64,000 bases of DNA, from positions 61,524,806 to 61,588,805 of the forward strand of contig CM068583.1 in NCBI GenBank assembly GCA_035048485.1, in the 5' to 3' direction. The position numbers and the translations under genes are program-made. The notes under the pieces were generated by a model, which made no database searches, had not been told where the DNA came from, and worked only from the letters and a program-made list of their open reading frames with translations. Shown here in pieces: positions 26,757-38,109 of this stretch (the stretch's first letter is position 1; each line of letters starts with the position of its first letter). Origin of the DNA: Pteria penguin. Its lineage: Eukaryota > Mollusca > Bivalvia > Pterioida > Pteriidae.

Positions 26757-28860
26757 ATGGTGAATTGCTGTGTGGTTGGGTGTACAAATAGGCCTGGGAG
26801 TAACTGCATGCGCAGTTTTTTTTTTTCGTTTTCCGTTTGATAAAAAGAAGTTACTAAAAACATGGATTACCAAAATTAATCGTGTGGATGTACGAACTGG
26901 CAAGTTATGGGCACCTCACAAGAACTCTGTTGTGTGTTCAGACCATTTTACACCAGAAAATTTTACCCAAAATCCAGACATTGCTTTAGTTTGTGGATTT
27001 ACGGATCGGAAAAAACTGAGACTAGAGAAGGAAGCCTTCCCAACAGTATTCAACTATGTGGAAAATCTAAATCGGCTGAAGCGTTCTTCGACTTCATCGC
27101 CATTTGCGAGGCCTTACCACTCGACGCCGAAAAGACGAGCCTTTGAGAAAAGGGAGAATCGTAGGGTAAGTTTTTCTTTTAAATTCAATTAATACATTTT
27201 ACATACTTTCTGTCTTTTTAGTCCGTAATATCAGACCCAATACTGATTCTGAATTCCTCGTATATATAGCCTATACTAGTCTAGCTATACAGTACAGAGA
27301 GAGTCGACGGGAATTTGAAAAATATTAAAACTTTATATTACTCACATTTTGCTTTGTCATTCACTCGTTTACATCTATACTATAATCCTTTCATATCACA
27401 AAGGCCGAGATAAGTTCAAAATAAAGTGATTTGTTACATTTTATCACCGAATTTCCTCCTATTGCACTCAATTTGGAATTTACCGTAATCTAAAAATAGA
27501 ACTACTAACTACTATAGTGGGGGAATTTTTGATAGAGATTAAGAGAAGGTTTAAAATTGCTTGCTACAAGCCTTTTGTTAATGTTTTTGGTAAAGAAGAA
27601 TTTATGTTTTGGATGTAAATAACTAGATGACACAGTGAAATGTAAGTTACAACAATACAAGTCACTTAAAATATTTTGATTTTTTCCATTCCCGTCGATT
27701 CTCTCAATAGCCGAATAGGAGAAATTCAGACCCAAGTCTCATGCTTGGGTCTTACATGTCGGACTAGATTGGATTATACATCGATATAATCCGAGTATTT
27801 TATAATCGGAATAGATCTGGTACATGCGTTTTAAAAAGTTTAGATTTAGGTGCTTACCTACATCACTGCATGTACATATAGTCGTGGAGCTTAGTTTAAA
27901 CATGTAAATGCCTACATAAACATAATATATTCAGCTTTACCACTAAATAAGTGGAGAAATCAACAAAAAATTACAAAAGTTTTATAATCTCTACAACCAT
28001 TTGATTTCATTGTCTGTGATTTTGGTTATAACATCATACATGTACATATTCCTTTTGAAAAAGTATTGAAATGCAGCTCAGGTGAGTGACATTGCCCTTG
28101 GGTCATATTTTTGCTGATGATAAGATTTGTAAAACATTTACTGTATGATAATAACGATTATTTTTTTAGACCCTTGAAGAGGCCTTTGCAGAGTTTGATA
28201 AAAATGATGAGGAGTCTGGCATCAACCATACAATTTCAAGTGAACCAAGAAATGAAACTGATGAATGTCAACAATCACTCTTTCAAAGTGTAATGAATTT
28301 CATATCATACATTTTGTATCTCTTCAATACTGATACTAAATTGTCATATATATTTAATTATTTGTACAGCAAATCCATCATACTTTATCTTGTTCACATT
28401 TGAGCATGATGGATTTATACCAATTTCTGCATTCACAGTTGAAGGTTGTGGTACCATTTATTGTGATCACATTACAGAGTTGATTATTATTTTTTACTTA
28501 TATATACTAACTTCCCTGTGGAGGACTTTTGAAATACAACATTATGTTATATATTTTCATATAAGGACAAGACCATTCAAAGAATGAAACAAATTTTGAT
28601 TTTATATTAATTTTTAATCAATTTTCATTATAAATTTGATGATTGAAGTATCCGAGAAGAATGTTACATTTTTTCAGAACAATGATGATTTTAAAAAATC
28701 ATATCATCTACATTTTATCTATGTGTACTTGATTATAATATATTTAATTCAGATTGTGGAAGATACCAGTAGTGCTGAGAGTCAGACAGAGTCAATTACT
28801 CATATCTATGTCAAAGCCAACGGGCAAATCTTCTATATGCAATGTGTCTGTATAATCTGA
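26757..28860 (+). pseudogene. THAP-domain protein gene, three exons, frameshifted in exon 1
   Basis: Exon 1 is 26,757-27,165, exon 2 is 28,170-28,289 and exon 3 is 28,753-28,860, with donors GTAAGT and GTAATG and acceptors TTTTTTTAG and TTAATTCAG. All junctions are phase 0, and about 211 residues are expected. The N-terminus has the C2CH THAP zinc finger (MVNCCVVGC start, FPF, the TW, then VVCSDHF, with AFPTVF at the end of the domain). THAP domains bind DNA in P-element and Kolobok transposases and in host regulators. A T11 tract at 26,816-26,826 puts the first 20 or so codons one base out of frame with the rest. This is either a polymerase or assembly slip or a real inactivating mutation. 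The C-terminal exons are acidic and Gln/Ser-rich with no recognised domain. AATAAA follows at 28,977-28,982. Exon 3 overlaps the last exon of the opposite gene. Confidence 0.7.
27248..27735. mobile_element. foldback MITE-like element in THAP intron 1
   Basis: Around 27,248-27,320 the sequence reads TCTGAATTCCTC ... GAGAGAGTCGACGGGAAT. At 27,670-27,735 the opposite strand reads TCTGAATTTCTCC ... GAGAATCGACGGGAAT. The arms are imperfect and there is no coding capacity. A small hairpin ACCCAAG/CTTGGGT follows at about 27,731-27,752. Confidence 0.5.
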
Positions 28861-31800
28861 AGATCAGAAAGTTACATTATATTAGTGTTGTGTAAAACAA
28901 TTAAGAGACAATTTGTAAAAATATGAAGTTAAACATGAAATGTAGATCAGATAATGATGTTTCTGACAAACAGCCCAATAAATAATTCTGAATTTACAGA
29001 ATGCAATCATGTCATAATATTTTGTCTGTTATATGCTTAAGTACATGTAAAAGATAACCCAATTATTTGTACTCACTGATGCACTGGTTCTTTATCCCCT
29101 ATGTGACCATTGATGTCCAAATAATCATAAAAAGCCAACTCTAAGACATCTCTGTTCAAACAGTTAACTCTAAATGCATCATGAAATCTAACACATTTCA
29201 GCTGGTTGGCCTCCATTTTCTCCCTACACAAGGTAAACCGTTGGCAACACATGTTTTCTGTGTCAGTTGGCATGACAACACAATTACCACATGTACACCT
29301 ACAAAAAAATTCAAATATTAGTAAAGTGGCTCAGTGGTGTACATGTGACTGGTGTAAAAAAGTGAGGGACACAACTACATTATATACTTCTCAGAGAAAT
29401 TGACCTGCAAAAAAAGAGATGTATTTGTGAAACACTGATCCCCCCACAGCAACAAAGTCTAGAATGGGTTATTTTTAGAACAAAGGTCATGGTCAAGGTC
29501 ATCAACCTTGGTGTCATCTGATAGGTCACAGACAGAGTCAAAGACAGACAGGACAAAAACTATATGTCCCCGAATTCCATTCTGTGGGCATAAAAAGCTA
29601 TACCCTAGACTAATGCATAAGCATAATCATGATCCCGTTACTTTAGTACATATCTGCCTGGTAGCTCATATAAATACATTTCAATATTTTTTGTGTATTT
29701 CCATGGTAATCTCTGTAATGTGGATGACCTAGTAACCTTTTCCTTCAATAGGACATAAAGTATCTAATATTAATAGGTTATTCAAAAAATGTATGCTCTA
29801 GTTCCAAGTGTACATAAAAATTCAATCATGGTGAATTTTTAATCATTGTGAGTTTAAGATTTGTTTGAATTTTAATTTTGTGGGACTATAACAGTGGTGG
29901 ATCCAGGGGGAGGGGGATTAGTGGGTTATTAAAACCCCCCAGATGGGAAAAATTTGTTAAATTTATGTGAATTTGCAAAATTTCTTGAAAATGTTGGTTA
30001 AAAAAACCTCACCCTGGATAAAAACCTCCCCAGATGAACTCCTGGATCCGCCACTGTATAACACAGCACTAGCATCGAAAAGAGCTTAAATATCGTTCTG
30101 CTCCTCTCTACATGTCCCATCCCTTGTTCTAATAACATACTTATCTAATAACAATTCTTATTTTGTACACTGATCGATTTCCAAAAATGTCAATGACAAT
30201 AATACCCTCAGGCTCTGTTTTCACGAGTTCTTCTTCTTCTTCTTCTAGTTTGAGTGCCTGTCTCAGTTTGAGTATCTTCGCACTTTGTTAAAAACACACG
30301 TGTGACACACAGGGCGCTCTATGTACAATTAAAAAGCTAAAAGGTTAAACACTTGGTCGTCTAGATTGTGGTGACGCGGGCCAGGCTCTGCTTGAATGCC
30401 TCAACAGAGCTGATCTGTACAACGGCCGCTAGTAGGGCATTCCAATATCGAATGGCGCTTGGAAAAAAGGAATATTGGTATGCCTGGATTCTGGTCTGCG
30501 GCTGGAGGAATTTGGTGGAGTGTCCTCTTGTGTGGCTGCCAGTGGGTACCAGGTACTCCTCTGGTGGAATGTCAACCAGTCTGTGATGTATTCGATAGAG
30601 CATGGTGGTTCGAGCTCTGGCCCTTCGAAGCTGTAAGCTGTCCCATTTCAAAGCGTTCATGATGTTTGATACGCTGCTGGTACGGTGGTAATTTCCAGTG
30701 GTAAATCTAGCAGCAAGCCGCTGCACCATCTCTACTGCGTTGATGTTACGTGCAGTGTGGGGGTCCCAGACGGTGGAGGCATATTCCAGGGTGGGACGGA
30801 CAAAGGTCTTATATGCCTGTTCTTTGGAGTCCTGGCTGCACATTCCAATGTTCCGTCTGAGGAAGGCTAGAGTCTGATTTGCCTTCTTGGTGATATTGTC
30901 GACGTGGGTGTTCCAAGACAATGACTTGCTGATGGTCACCCCCAGGTACTTGGCATTGTTGACGTGCTGGAGATGGTGGCCGTGGATGGAATAACCGAAT
31001 TTGATGGGACTTCTGCTGTTCGAGATGGTAATAACTTCGCATTTCTCCGGATGGAATTTCATAAGCCACTTTTCCTCCCACTCCTGCTGTTGTTTCAGGT
31101 CATCTTGGAGCGCGGCGCAGTCACCTCTTGTGCGGATCCTCTTGTAGACCAGGCAGTCATCAGCGAAAAGGCGGGCTGGGGATTGGATACAGGACGGCAT
31201 ATCATTTATGTATACAAGGAAGAGTAAGGGGCCCAGGACTGTTCCTTGAGGCACACCTGATGATACGCTGCATCTGGTAGATGTGGTCCCATCCAGTACA
31301 ACTTCCTGAAAGCGTTCTGATAGGAAATCCTTTATCCAAGCCAGGATGTTGTCCCGTACCCCGTAACGGTGTAGCTTTAGGAGTAGGCGCTGGTGTGGAA
31401 CCTTATCAAAGGCCTTTGAAAAGTCCAAGAGAATAGCATCTGTCTGCTCGCCGGCGTTTAAGTTGGAAGCAAGGTCCTGGATGGTGAGGATGAGCTGGGT
31501 TTCGGTGGAACGTCTTTTTCGGAAGCCATGTTGATAGTCTGTGAGGATGTTGTGATTTTCTAGGTGAGTTATGACGGAGCTGTGGATGATATGCTCAAGG
31601 AGTTTACAACAGATAGAGGTAAGTGATATCGGGCGATAGTTTGAAGGCTGACTGCGGTCTCCCTTCTTGAACACTGGGGCAATCTTGGCGCTCTTCCAGT
31701 CGGCGGGTATCTTCCCTTGGTCAATCGATGCCTGGAATATACAGGTAAGTACAGGGGTGAGTTCTGCAGCAGCCTCTTTGAGTAGTTTGCCAGGTATGTA

Positions 31801-33686
31801 GTCGGGGCCAGTTGCCTTACTAGGATTGATGTCCTTGAGGAGCTTCACGACACCGGCTGCTGACACTGTTATTTTGGGAGCTTTGGGTGTGTTACTTGGT
31901 CCTAGATCTGGTAAGTCACCAGGGGCCTCTTGTGAGAACACTGATGCAAACTGCTTATTGAGCAGGTCAGCCTTGGTGATGCTGTCACTGTATGTAATAC
32001 CATCCTTCTTGAGGGGTGCAACACCACATCTGTCAGTCTTCCGGCTCTTGATGTATGACCAGAACTTCTTCTTGCCACCAGTGTCGTCAGATAACATGTC
32101 GTTTATGTGGCTGTTGTAGGCTTTCCTGCAGGTTTGTTGCATAGTATGCTTAAGGCTAATGTAGTGATCCCAGTCGGATGGTGAGCCAGTTTTACGTGCT
32201 ATTTTATGCCATTTCCGCTTGGCCGTGATAGTCGACGTACCTCCCTGTTTGCCCATGGCTGTGTAATACGCTGTGAAGATTGTCTACTGGGTACACAAGA
32301 TGACAAAGTGTCAGAGCACCAGTTACTAAAGTTGGTCCACATGTCTTTGATGTTGGATGATGCGTTGAAGTCATGGCAGAATTGGTCTGAATATTTGATA
32401 GTCGAACATAGTCGAAGTTGGGAAGGGGACGATTTGCTCGATTTGGGGCGTTGCTCAGGGCTTGAGCAGTGAAGCGGTGATCCAATATCGATGTGATCTG
32501 TGAAGGATGGTGAGTCCAGGGTAGATTTGGTCGAGGCGTGGAGGCACGAATACTGGTTGAGACTCTCAGCCATAAATGAGTCAAACAAACTGTCCGAGAA
32601 GTTGGGTACGCCACAAGCACAGCATATCCAGGAGGTGTTCGATAATTCTAGATGATGGTAGATCCCGCTTGGCATAGCCATACAATCCTTGTGGTACCAT
32701 AACAGGCAATTGTCACAGGCAATGGCTTTATCTGACCACTTGACGGCCTTCGCACATACTTGGCATGGGTATTTAACCTGCCTCGGTCCTGGATTTATCT
32801 CTGTATCAGAGGCATGGGTGATCAGGAGGGCAGCTAGGTACAACATGTGTAGCTTCGTATTGTCTTTGTGTAGGTTAGGAAGGGTTTTATCAGATACAGA
32901 TTTGTACAGCAACATGTAACATTCAAGTCGATGTTTTTGGCGAAGTATCAGTGAATGGGTTTTTTCCGACAGGACTGACAGAGTATGATCCTAGTGGGTT
33001 GGAATGATATGAAACGATCTTACTTGGGAAAAGGTGTGTGGCAAGTGTCACAACTGCAATGAGGAACACTACGGCGTTGGCTCTGAAAATCTGTTCCATG
33101 TCGATCAGCTGTTATTTGTTTACAACTAAACCGGAAGTCGGTGGCTTGCGCGCCAGTCTTTGTTTAAATTCAACAAACTGTTTATGCACAAATTAAGCAT
33201 TGTTCGTGATGTCTAACCACGCAAATGTCTTCTAAAACACATCTGTAGAATGCATGAACTAGGCTGGTAATCCAAAACGATCTAGTTTTAGCGAAATTTC
33301 CCAAATGAATTGCCAGGTAAAGATGAGCGTCCTGTGTGTCACGCATGCTCCTTTCTCCTAGTTGAGTTGAGGTACCTGTCACATCTGCTTCTGGGTTTTA
33401 CAATAGAAAGGCATGTCATTGAAAAAAACAAATGGAATATATGTTAATTTTAAGGTAATCATCGTCATAAGGGTTTGAAACCACCACCTAGTCTACAAGT
33501 ACAATGATCGATAACTTACCATTCATTCAAGGCACGAGGACTGCTGATCACGTCGTCATTGTCACTCCCGCTCGATTCCTCACTCAAACTAGAGGAGTCT
33601 TTATTATCCGAAGGTTTTTTGGTTGGTTCAAACTGATATGGGGCTACTCTGAATTCTAAGTGGTCGTCATTGTCTTGATATGCCAT
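28811..33686 (-). CDS. stand-alone P2X7 C-terminal (ballast) domain protein, three exons
   Basis: Exon 1 is 33,686-33,520 (ATG to donor GTAAGT), exon 2 is 29,298-29,077 (acceptor TTTTTGTAG, donor GTGAGT) and exon 3 is 28,856-28,811 (acceptor TGATCTTCAG to TGA). Junction phases match exactly (TG|G and CA|A), giving one 144-residue protein. Residues 16-21 are PYQFEP, then an acidic Ser-rich stretch. Residues 56-62 are WCTCGNC, 73-74 CC, with further Cys at 80, 91 and 102. The protein ends in YRHIAYRRFARWL, a typical end of this family. These Cys/His positions form the zinc-binding cytoplasmic ballast domain of vertebrate P2X7. The domain also occurs alone in invertebrates (family knowledge). 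No channel part is present. Intron 1 (4.2 kb) contains LINE D and a MITE. The gene lies inside the TTAA transposon and its last exon is antisense to THAP exon 3. Confidence 0.85.
29892..30056. mobile_element. hAT-like MITE in intron 1 of the P2X7-ballast gene
   Basis: Starts CAGTGGTGGATCCAGG and ends CCTGGATCCGCCACTG, so the TIRs are about 16 bp with one mismatch. TATAA flanks both sides. It is 165 bp long with no coding capacity. The CAGTGGCGGATCCAG-type end is common among hAT-derived MITEs. Confidence 0.8.
30361..32256 (-). pseudogene. LINE D reverse transcriptase (CR1/jockey-like)
   Basis: Open frame of about 620 codons. Reverse-transcriptase blocks in order are IAPVFKKGDRSQPSNYRPIS, the fingers/palm motif AILLDFSKAFDKVPH, GVPQGTVLGPLLF and the catalytic FADD, followed by a long thumb region. 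The C-terminus SPSAIRYWN-like region is typical of CR1/jockey-like LINEs. It is retrotransposition machinery that nicks and copies its own RNA at the target. The true coding region starts in the other frame (32,199-32,915): a one-base shift near 32,220 separates RRLSR from the KRKWHKIARKTG continuation, so the element is inactive. It sits in minus orientation in the P2X7-ballast gene's intron, the same orientation as that gene. Confidence 0.9.
32199..32915 (-). pseudogene. LINE D N-terminal part: PHD-type zinc finger, endonuclease missing
   Basis: Starts at ATG 32,915. Residues about 40-105 contain NPGPR, then a Cys4-His-Cys3-type finger (YPCQVC, ACDNC, WYHKDC, WICCAC). Such PHD-like fingers are seen at the start of ORF2 in some CR1-like and Daphne/Rex-type LINEs. 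After GVPNFS the sequence runs as a Ser-rich linker straight into the region just before the reverse transcriptase (PW..REVRRLSR). The approximately 200-residue AP endonuclease domain expected between them is absent. Together with the frameshift near 32,220 this marks an internally deleted copy. Confidence 0.75.
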
Positions 33687-33743
33687 TCTAATAATTCCTT
33701 TTTCTCTATTTTCGTATAAGCCCCGCGTAACTATGTTATGGCT

Positions 33744-33763
33744 TGGGTAGATATTACGTCACA
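33744..33763 (-). promoter_or_regulatory. subterminal 20-bp motif, right copy (P2X7-ballast gene promoter)
   Basis: On the minus strand TGTGACGTAATATCTACCCA, 19 of 20 identical to the left copy. It is 190 bp from the right end and 57 bp upstream of the ATG at 33,686. Confidence 0.6.
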
Positions 33764-33953
33764 TCTCGCTGGCCAATCAAAACATTTGATTTAGGTAAGG
33801 GCACGCAACTCGTTTTTGCAACAAAATTTACCTGTTTAGATCGTGATTACAACACCTATGGATGACAGGAAGAAAAATAAAAATCGCGAGTATTTTATTT
33901 TTGTAATATGTAGATTCAAAATATGAAATAAAAATTCATTCTTCCGGTCCCCT

Positions 33954-33957
33954 TTAA
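33954..33957. other. TTAA target-site duplication, right
   Basis: TTAA directly outside the right inverted repeat, identical to the left copy at 26,469-26,472. Confidence 0.85.
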
Positions 33958-36906
33958 GATTTAAAAACCATTTAGATTGATATCCATTGTTACACTTATG
34001 TACAAGTAATTTGCATAACATATAACGATATTTTTCCTTCTTCCCATGCATCATTCGACACCAAAAACTGACAATTCTTGATTGTATAAGCAAATACAGC
34101 GGTGGCCTACCAAGCTCACCGTATACCATAAAATTTGGAGTTGATGATTTAATGTGTAATAACAATTTACAGAATTTCAAATGTATTTTTTCAATAATTT
34201 CATTATTGCCAAAACCCCAAATTTCGCAACCATAAAGAAGGATAGGAACAACAATTTTGTCAAATAAATGCAAATGGTCTTCGATTGAAAGATTTAGATC
34301 ACGACCTTTGCTTAATATAGAATACATTGCCTTATTGGCTCTATTACATACATATTTTTTCATTTCTGTAAAAGAACCTGTTCTTGAAAAGACGACACCC
34401 AAATATTTGAAGTGATTCACAATTTCAACAGGATTTCCATTAAAAGAAAACGTTTCATTAAGTGGGCGACCTTAAGAGAAAATCATAATTTTTGTTTTAT
34501 CAACATTTACTTGAAGCTTCCAGGTATTACAATATAATAAAAATGTATCAAGATACGTTTGTAATTCATTTTTAGATTCTGTAACAAGCACTGTGTCGTC
34601 AGCATGCAATATAACAAGTATTTTCATGTATAAGTTGAGTTCATTTTCCATTTCATTAGAAATGTATGGAAGCCCACTGGCGTCATATGAAAAAAGGAAT
34701 TCATCTAAATCGTTTAGAAAAAGAGCAAAAAGGAAAGGTGACAGGTTTTCACCTTGTCTTACACCGACAGTGCATGGAAAAAAGTTTGAACAAGTATTAT
34801 TACATCTGACACGAGATTTGCTTTCATTGTACATGTTAAAAATAACATTGAAACATTTTCCTGAGATACCATTAACATTTTCTTCCACAATCCAACACGC
34901 CATACTTTGTCAAATGCCGCTTTAAAATCAATGAAAGCACAATACAATTTCTTTTTACCCATTTGATATAAATCTATTAAGCAATGTAAAGTAAATATGT
35001 GATCAAGCGTAGAGTATTTTGTCCTAAATCCGGCTTGATTTTCCGATAAAACTTCATACATATCAGAGAAAGCATACAATCTTTTTGAAATAATTGACGT
35101 AAAAAGTTTTCCGAGACAACTTAGTAAAGTGATGGGTCTGTAATTAGAAGGGCAAGTATCGAGTCCCTTATTTTTATAAATTGGTACAATGGTACCTATC
35201 AGCCACGCCTCAGGCAAAATCCCTGTTTCCAAAACAATGTTAAATAATTTAACATATAGTGGCATCATATAATCAATCGATGACTTAATATACTCATTAA
35301 CAATGTCGTCTACACCCGCCGACTTGTCATTCTTGAGTAAATAAATACACTTCCTGATCTCATCCTCAGTTATATATGCATCTAGTACATCGTTGTCAGT
35401 AGGTACATCATTAACATCCAAGTCAGTGTTAGGTTGAAAATCATTTTCATCTTCATTTTCATTTGTATTCGATTTTTTAAAATATGTATAAAAATCAGTA
35501 ATATGTACAGGGGAGCTTTTCTTGACATTTTTTCTATTTACAATTTTCCAATATTCTTTCGGATTTGATGTTTTTAATTTCCGAATTTTTCGCATCATAT
35601 CATGTTTGTAATTTTTAAGAGACTTGTCTAATATAGATTTATACTTCCGTTCAGCTATACACAATTCCTCTTTAAAAATTCGAGAACCATACTTTCTATA
35701 TAAGCGTTTTGATCTTCTAAACACCTTACGAGCTTTGTGACATTCAGATGTAAACCAAACTTTATTATGACTGTTTTTGTTGTCATTCAGTACATTGTTG
35801 GAGTCTACCTTTTGTGTACCAAACGTTGTTCTTGCAGATTCTAACATCACATCTGCCGTGCGTGTAAAAAGACACTCAATATCTTCTTTGTTGACTACAT
35901 TTACATCAAGTCGAGTTAAATCATCAAAAATTTCATTAATACAACGTAAATCTAAATTTTTACAATACGACTCACTATTTTCAGATGACCATGGTTTGAT
36001 CTTTGTTTGATTAATATCATCAGTTGTTGTTTGTACACGTATAGCATGAGCATCCCTTGTATTAAAGCTCAAAGTACATGATATTGGCATATGTATATCA
36101 GAGTATAAACAACTGAAATCCAAAATTTGAAAATTTTTAACATATTTTAAAAACTCAAACGTTCCAATATAGTAATCAACTATACTTGATTTTGTTGTTG
36201 TAAAATTGCCGTCTTCAAACCTTCCATTAAGTATATAAAAGTCATGCGATTTACACATATTGAGTAATAAATTGCCATAACGATTTCTATTCAAATCATT
36301 AGAATATCTTTCTTTTCTAATATTAAAATCATCAAATCTATACACATTACTAAATTCATTTTCATCTTCATCAAGATGGTATTCATGTGAAGAGAGTTCT
36401 GTAGATTCGTTAAAATCATTACAATTGGATGTTCTAGAATTCATATCGCCCAGTAAACATACACTAGAATAATGATCTCTAAACTCAAGATATTCCATTT
36501 CAATTTCATGAAAAGCATCAGGTGAGCTATAAATAGAGACTTCAGGCGGGATATATACTGCTCCAAAAAGAATAACAACATTCGAATTCATATTATTATC
36601 ATCAAATTTGAACCATTGTATAAATTTAGATTCTGATTCTATAATGGTAATGCATTTTGATAAATTAGTTTTGTATGCAACCAGAATACCACCTGATCTA
36701 CGAAAGGCTACATCATGTCTATTTTTAATGTAATGTTGAAAATCTTTTAAAACGATGTTATCTAAATTGTCTGTTTTTGTTTCTGTTAAACACAATATAT
36801 CATAGTTTTGTATGAGATCTTCAAAATCAGGGTAGTTTAACCTTTTTCTTATACCACAGACGTTTAAAGATAGTATTTTAAGTTCACTTATGGGATTGAG
36901 AGAGTC
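33958..36906 (-). pseudogene. LINE B ORF2 (AP endonuclease + reverse transcriptase), 5' part
   Basis: Coding runs on the minus strand from about 36,906. The start region reads LKILSLNVCGIRKRL, the opening of an AP-type endonuclease. Then come LCLTETK, LLGDMNSR and a DIHMPISC-like end. After a linker come the reverse-transcriptase blocks TIVPIYKNKGLDTCPSNYRP, CAFIDFKAAFDKVW, TVGVRQGENLSP and the catalytic HADD (usually YADD or FADD). The frame shifts near 34,880 (fingers to palm) and again near 34,460, where a stop also lies, so the copy is dead. The C-terminal 180 or so codons continue at 26,468, beyond the inserted TTAA transposon. Confidence 0.85.
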
Positions 36907-36972
36907 TACATTAGCTGGGTTGGTATGGTTGTTTGAGGAGCGGTTTTTAGTCTGAATCCCTCCGCGGTTATC

Positions 36973-38100
36973 CTAGCGTCGATTAGGGCGTCCCCGGGAT
37001 TGACCTCCGCCGTGTGTTCCATGACCTCGTCCGCGCGCACTATTCCTTGCGATCGGCACGAACTCTGGTGCATCAGGTGATAGGTTTTGATCAGGAACAA
37101 ACCGTACACCGTCGATATACAATCGATCACGCGAAAGCGTAGCTTTCTTCCCCTGTCTCTTGGCAGCTTTGTAGTGAGGGTACAGTACTTTCCTGCGTTC
37201 ATTTATTTCCTGCGGGAATTGTTCGTTCACACCGTAACCATTGTTGCCTTTACCCTTCAACGCACTCGGTGCCGCTGACCTGACCTTTTCTCTGTCCTGG
37301 TAGTGCACGAACTTCGCGACAATTGGTCTGCGTCTACCGGCAACTTATCTGCCCATCCGATGCACTCTATGAAATCCAGACAGAGCTTTTGGGTCTAGTT
37401 TGAGTTTATTCTCAATAAAATTGTTCACAAGGTCTTCAGTAGTAACAGTATTGTCACTACTGCCATCGGTACCTATACTCTCCTCTTCTGCTATACCCGT
37501 GAATATCAAATTATCACGCATTGATCGCCACTGTAGCTCTATGTGACTCTCCCTGAGAGTGTCGAGATCGCATTTTATTGACTGTAACTCCTCTACTGAT
37601 TTGGCACTATGTGATACATCCCTACTCACTTCATTTAACTGATGTCTCATATCTGTTGTCACTTTATCAAACATATCACTCATAGCTTTCACGTTCCCCA
37701 TAATTGAACCATAATTGTTTTTTAGTTCCGCTACATCTTGTGTCACTCGTCCAAGAGACTCTTCATATTTCTTTAACCTGACATCTATATCGTCTAACTT
37801 ATTGAGCTTGCAGCAAACTTGATCTAACTTGGCACTGAGGTCGTTGTACTCAACGTGATAACTCACAGGTTGCGCTATAGCAGGGTTCTGTGGTTGATAA
37901 CCAAGGGGCGAAGCAGCGAAATTCAGAGGTGCGGCCTGTATTTGAAAAGTGCCATTTGGGGTAGAACATTGTTGCATATTATTATTCATATGAAACTGAC
38001 CTGGATTTGTATTAGTTAAATGTCCAGCACTAATATTTCCTTGTCGATGTTCACTCATGTCTACTCTGTTTGCCTTAGGCTGAACACTTGTTGAAATCAA
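36973..38100 (-). pseudogene. LINE B ORF1 (coiled coil plus RRM-like, L1-ORF1p type)
   Basis: Two minus-strand frames (38,100-37,345 and 37,308-36,973) make one ORF1 broken by a frameshift near 37,330. The first has a Gln/Asn/Pro-rich N-terminus, then heptad-like repeats (about residues 85-190) with regular Leu/Val/Met, then WRSMRDNLIFTGI, the start of an RNA-binding RRM-like fold. The second begins HYQDREKVRSAAP, a C-terminal domain typical of L1-like ORF1p, and ends in an Arg/Gly-rich tail. ORF1 proteins coat the LINE RNA. ORF2 follows on the same strand. Confidence 0.75.
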
Positions 38101-38109
38101 TTCTTCACC

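Larger units (their letters stand above)
26473..33953. mobile_element. TTAA-flanked DNA transposon carrying THAP and P2X7-ballast genes
   Basis: The ends are inverted repeats: AGGGGACCGGAAGAATGAAT begins at 26,473 on the plus strand and at 33,953 on the minus strand, identical for at least 22 bp. TTAA flanks both sides. A 20-bp subterminal motif lies 188 bp inside the left end (26,661-26,680, TGTGACGTCATATCTACCCA) and 190 bp inside the right end (33,763-33,744, one mismatch). The element interrupts LINE B, and excision leaving one TTAA restores the LINE frame. Two convergent spliced genes start just inside the ends. TTAA duplication plus a THAP domain is known for the Kolobok superfamily, so that is the nearest fit. 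However, I see no DDE transposase catalytic domain, so it may be non-autonomous or use an unrecognised enzyme. The terminus is AGGGG, unlike the CCC start of piggyBac elements. Confidence 0.85.

Noticed and set aside
27505..27735. 76-residue minus-strand gene in the THAP intron
   Set aside because: It lies within a foldback MITE and has no domain or splice support.
26473..33953. piggyBac element, because of TTAA
   Set aside because: The termini begin AGGGG, not CCC, and the element encodes a THAP domain instead of a piggyBac transposase.
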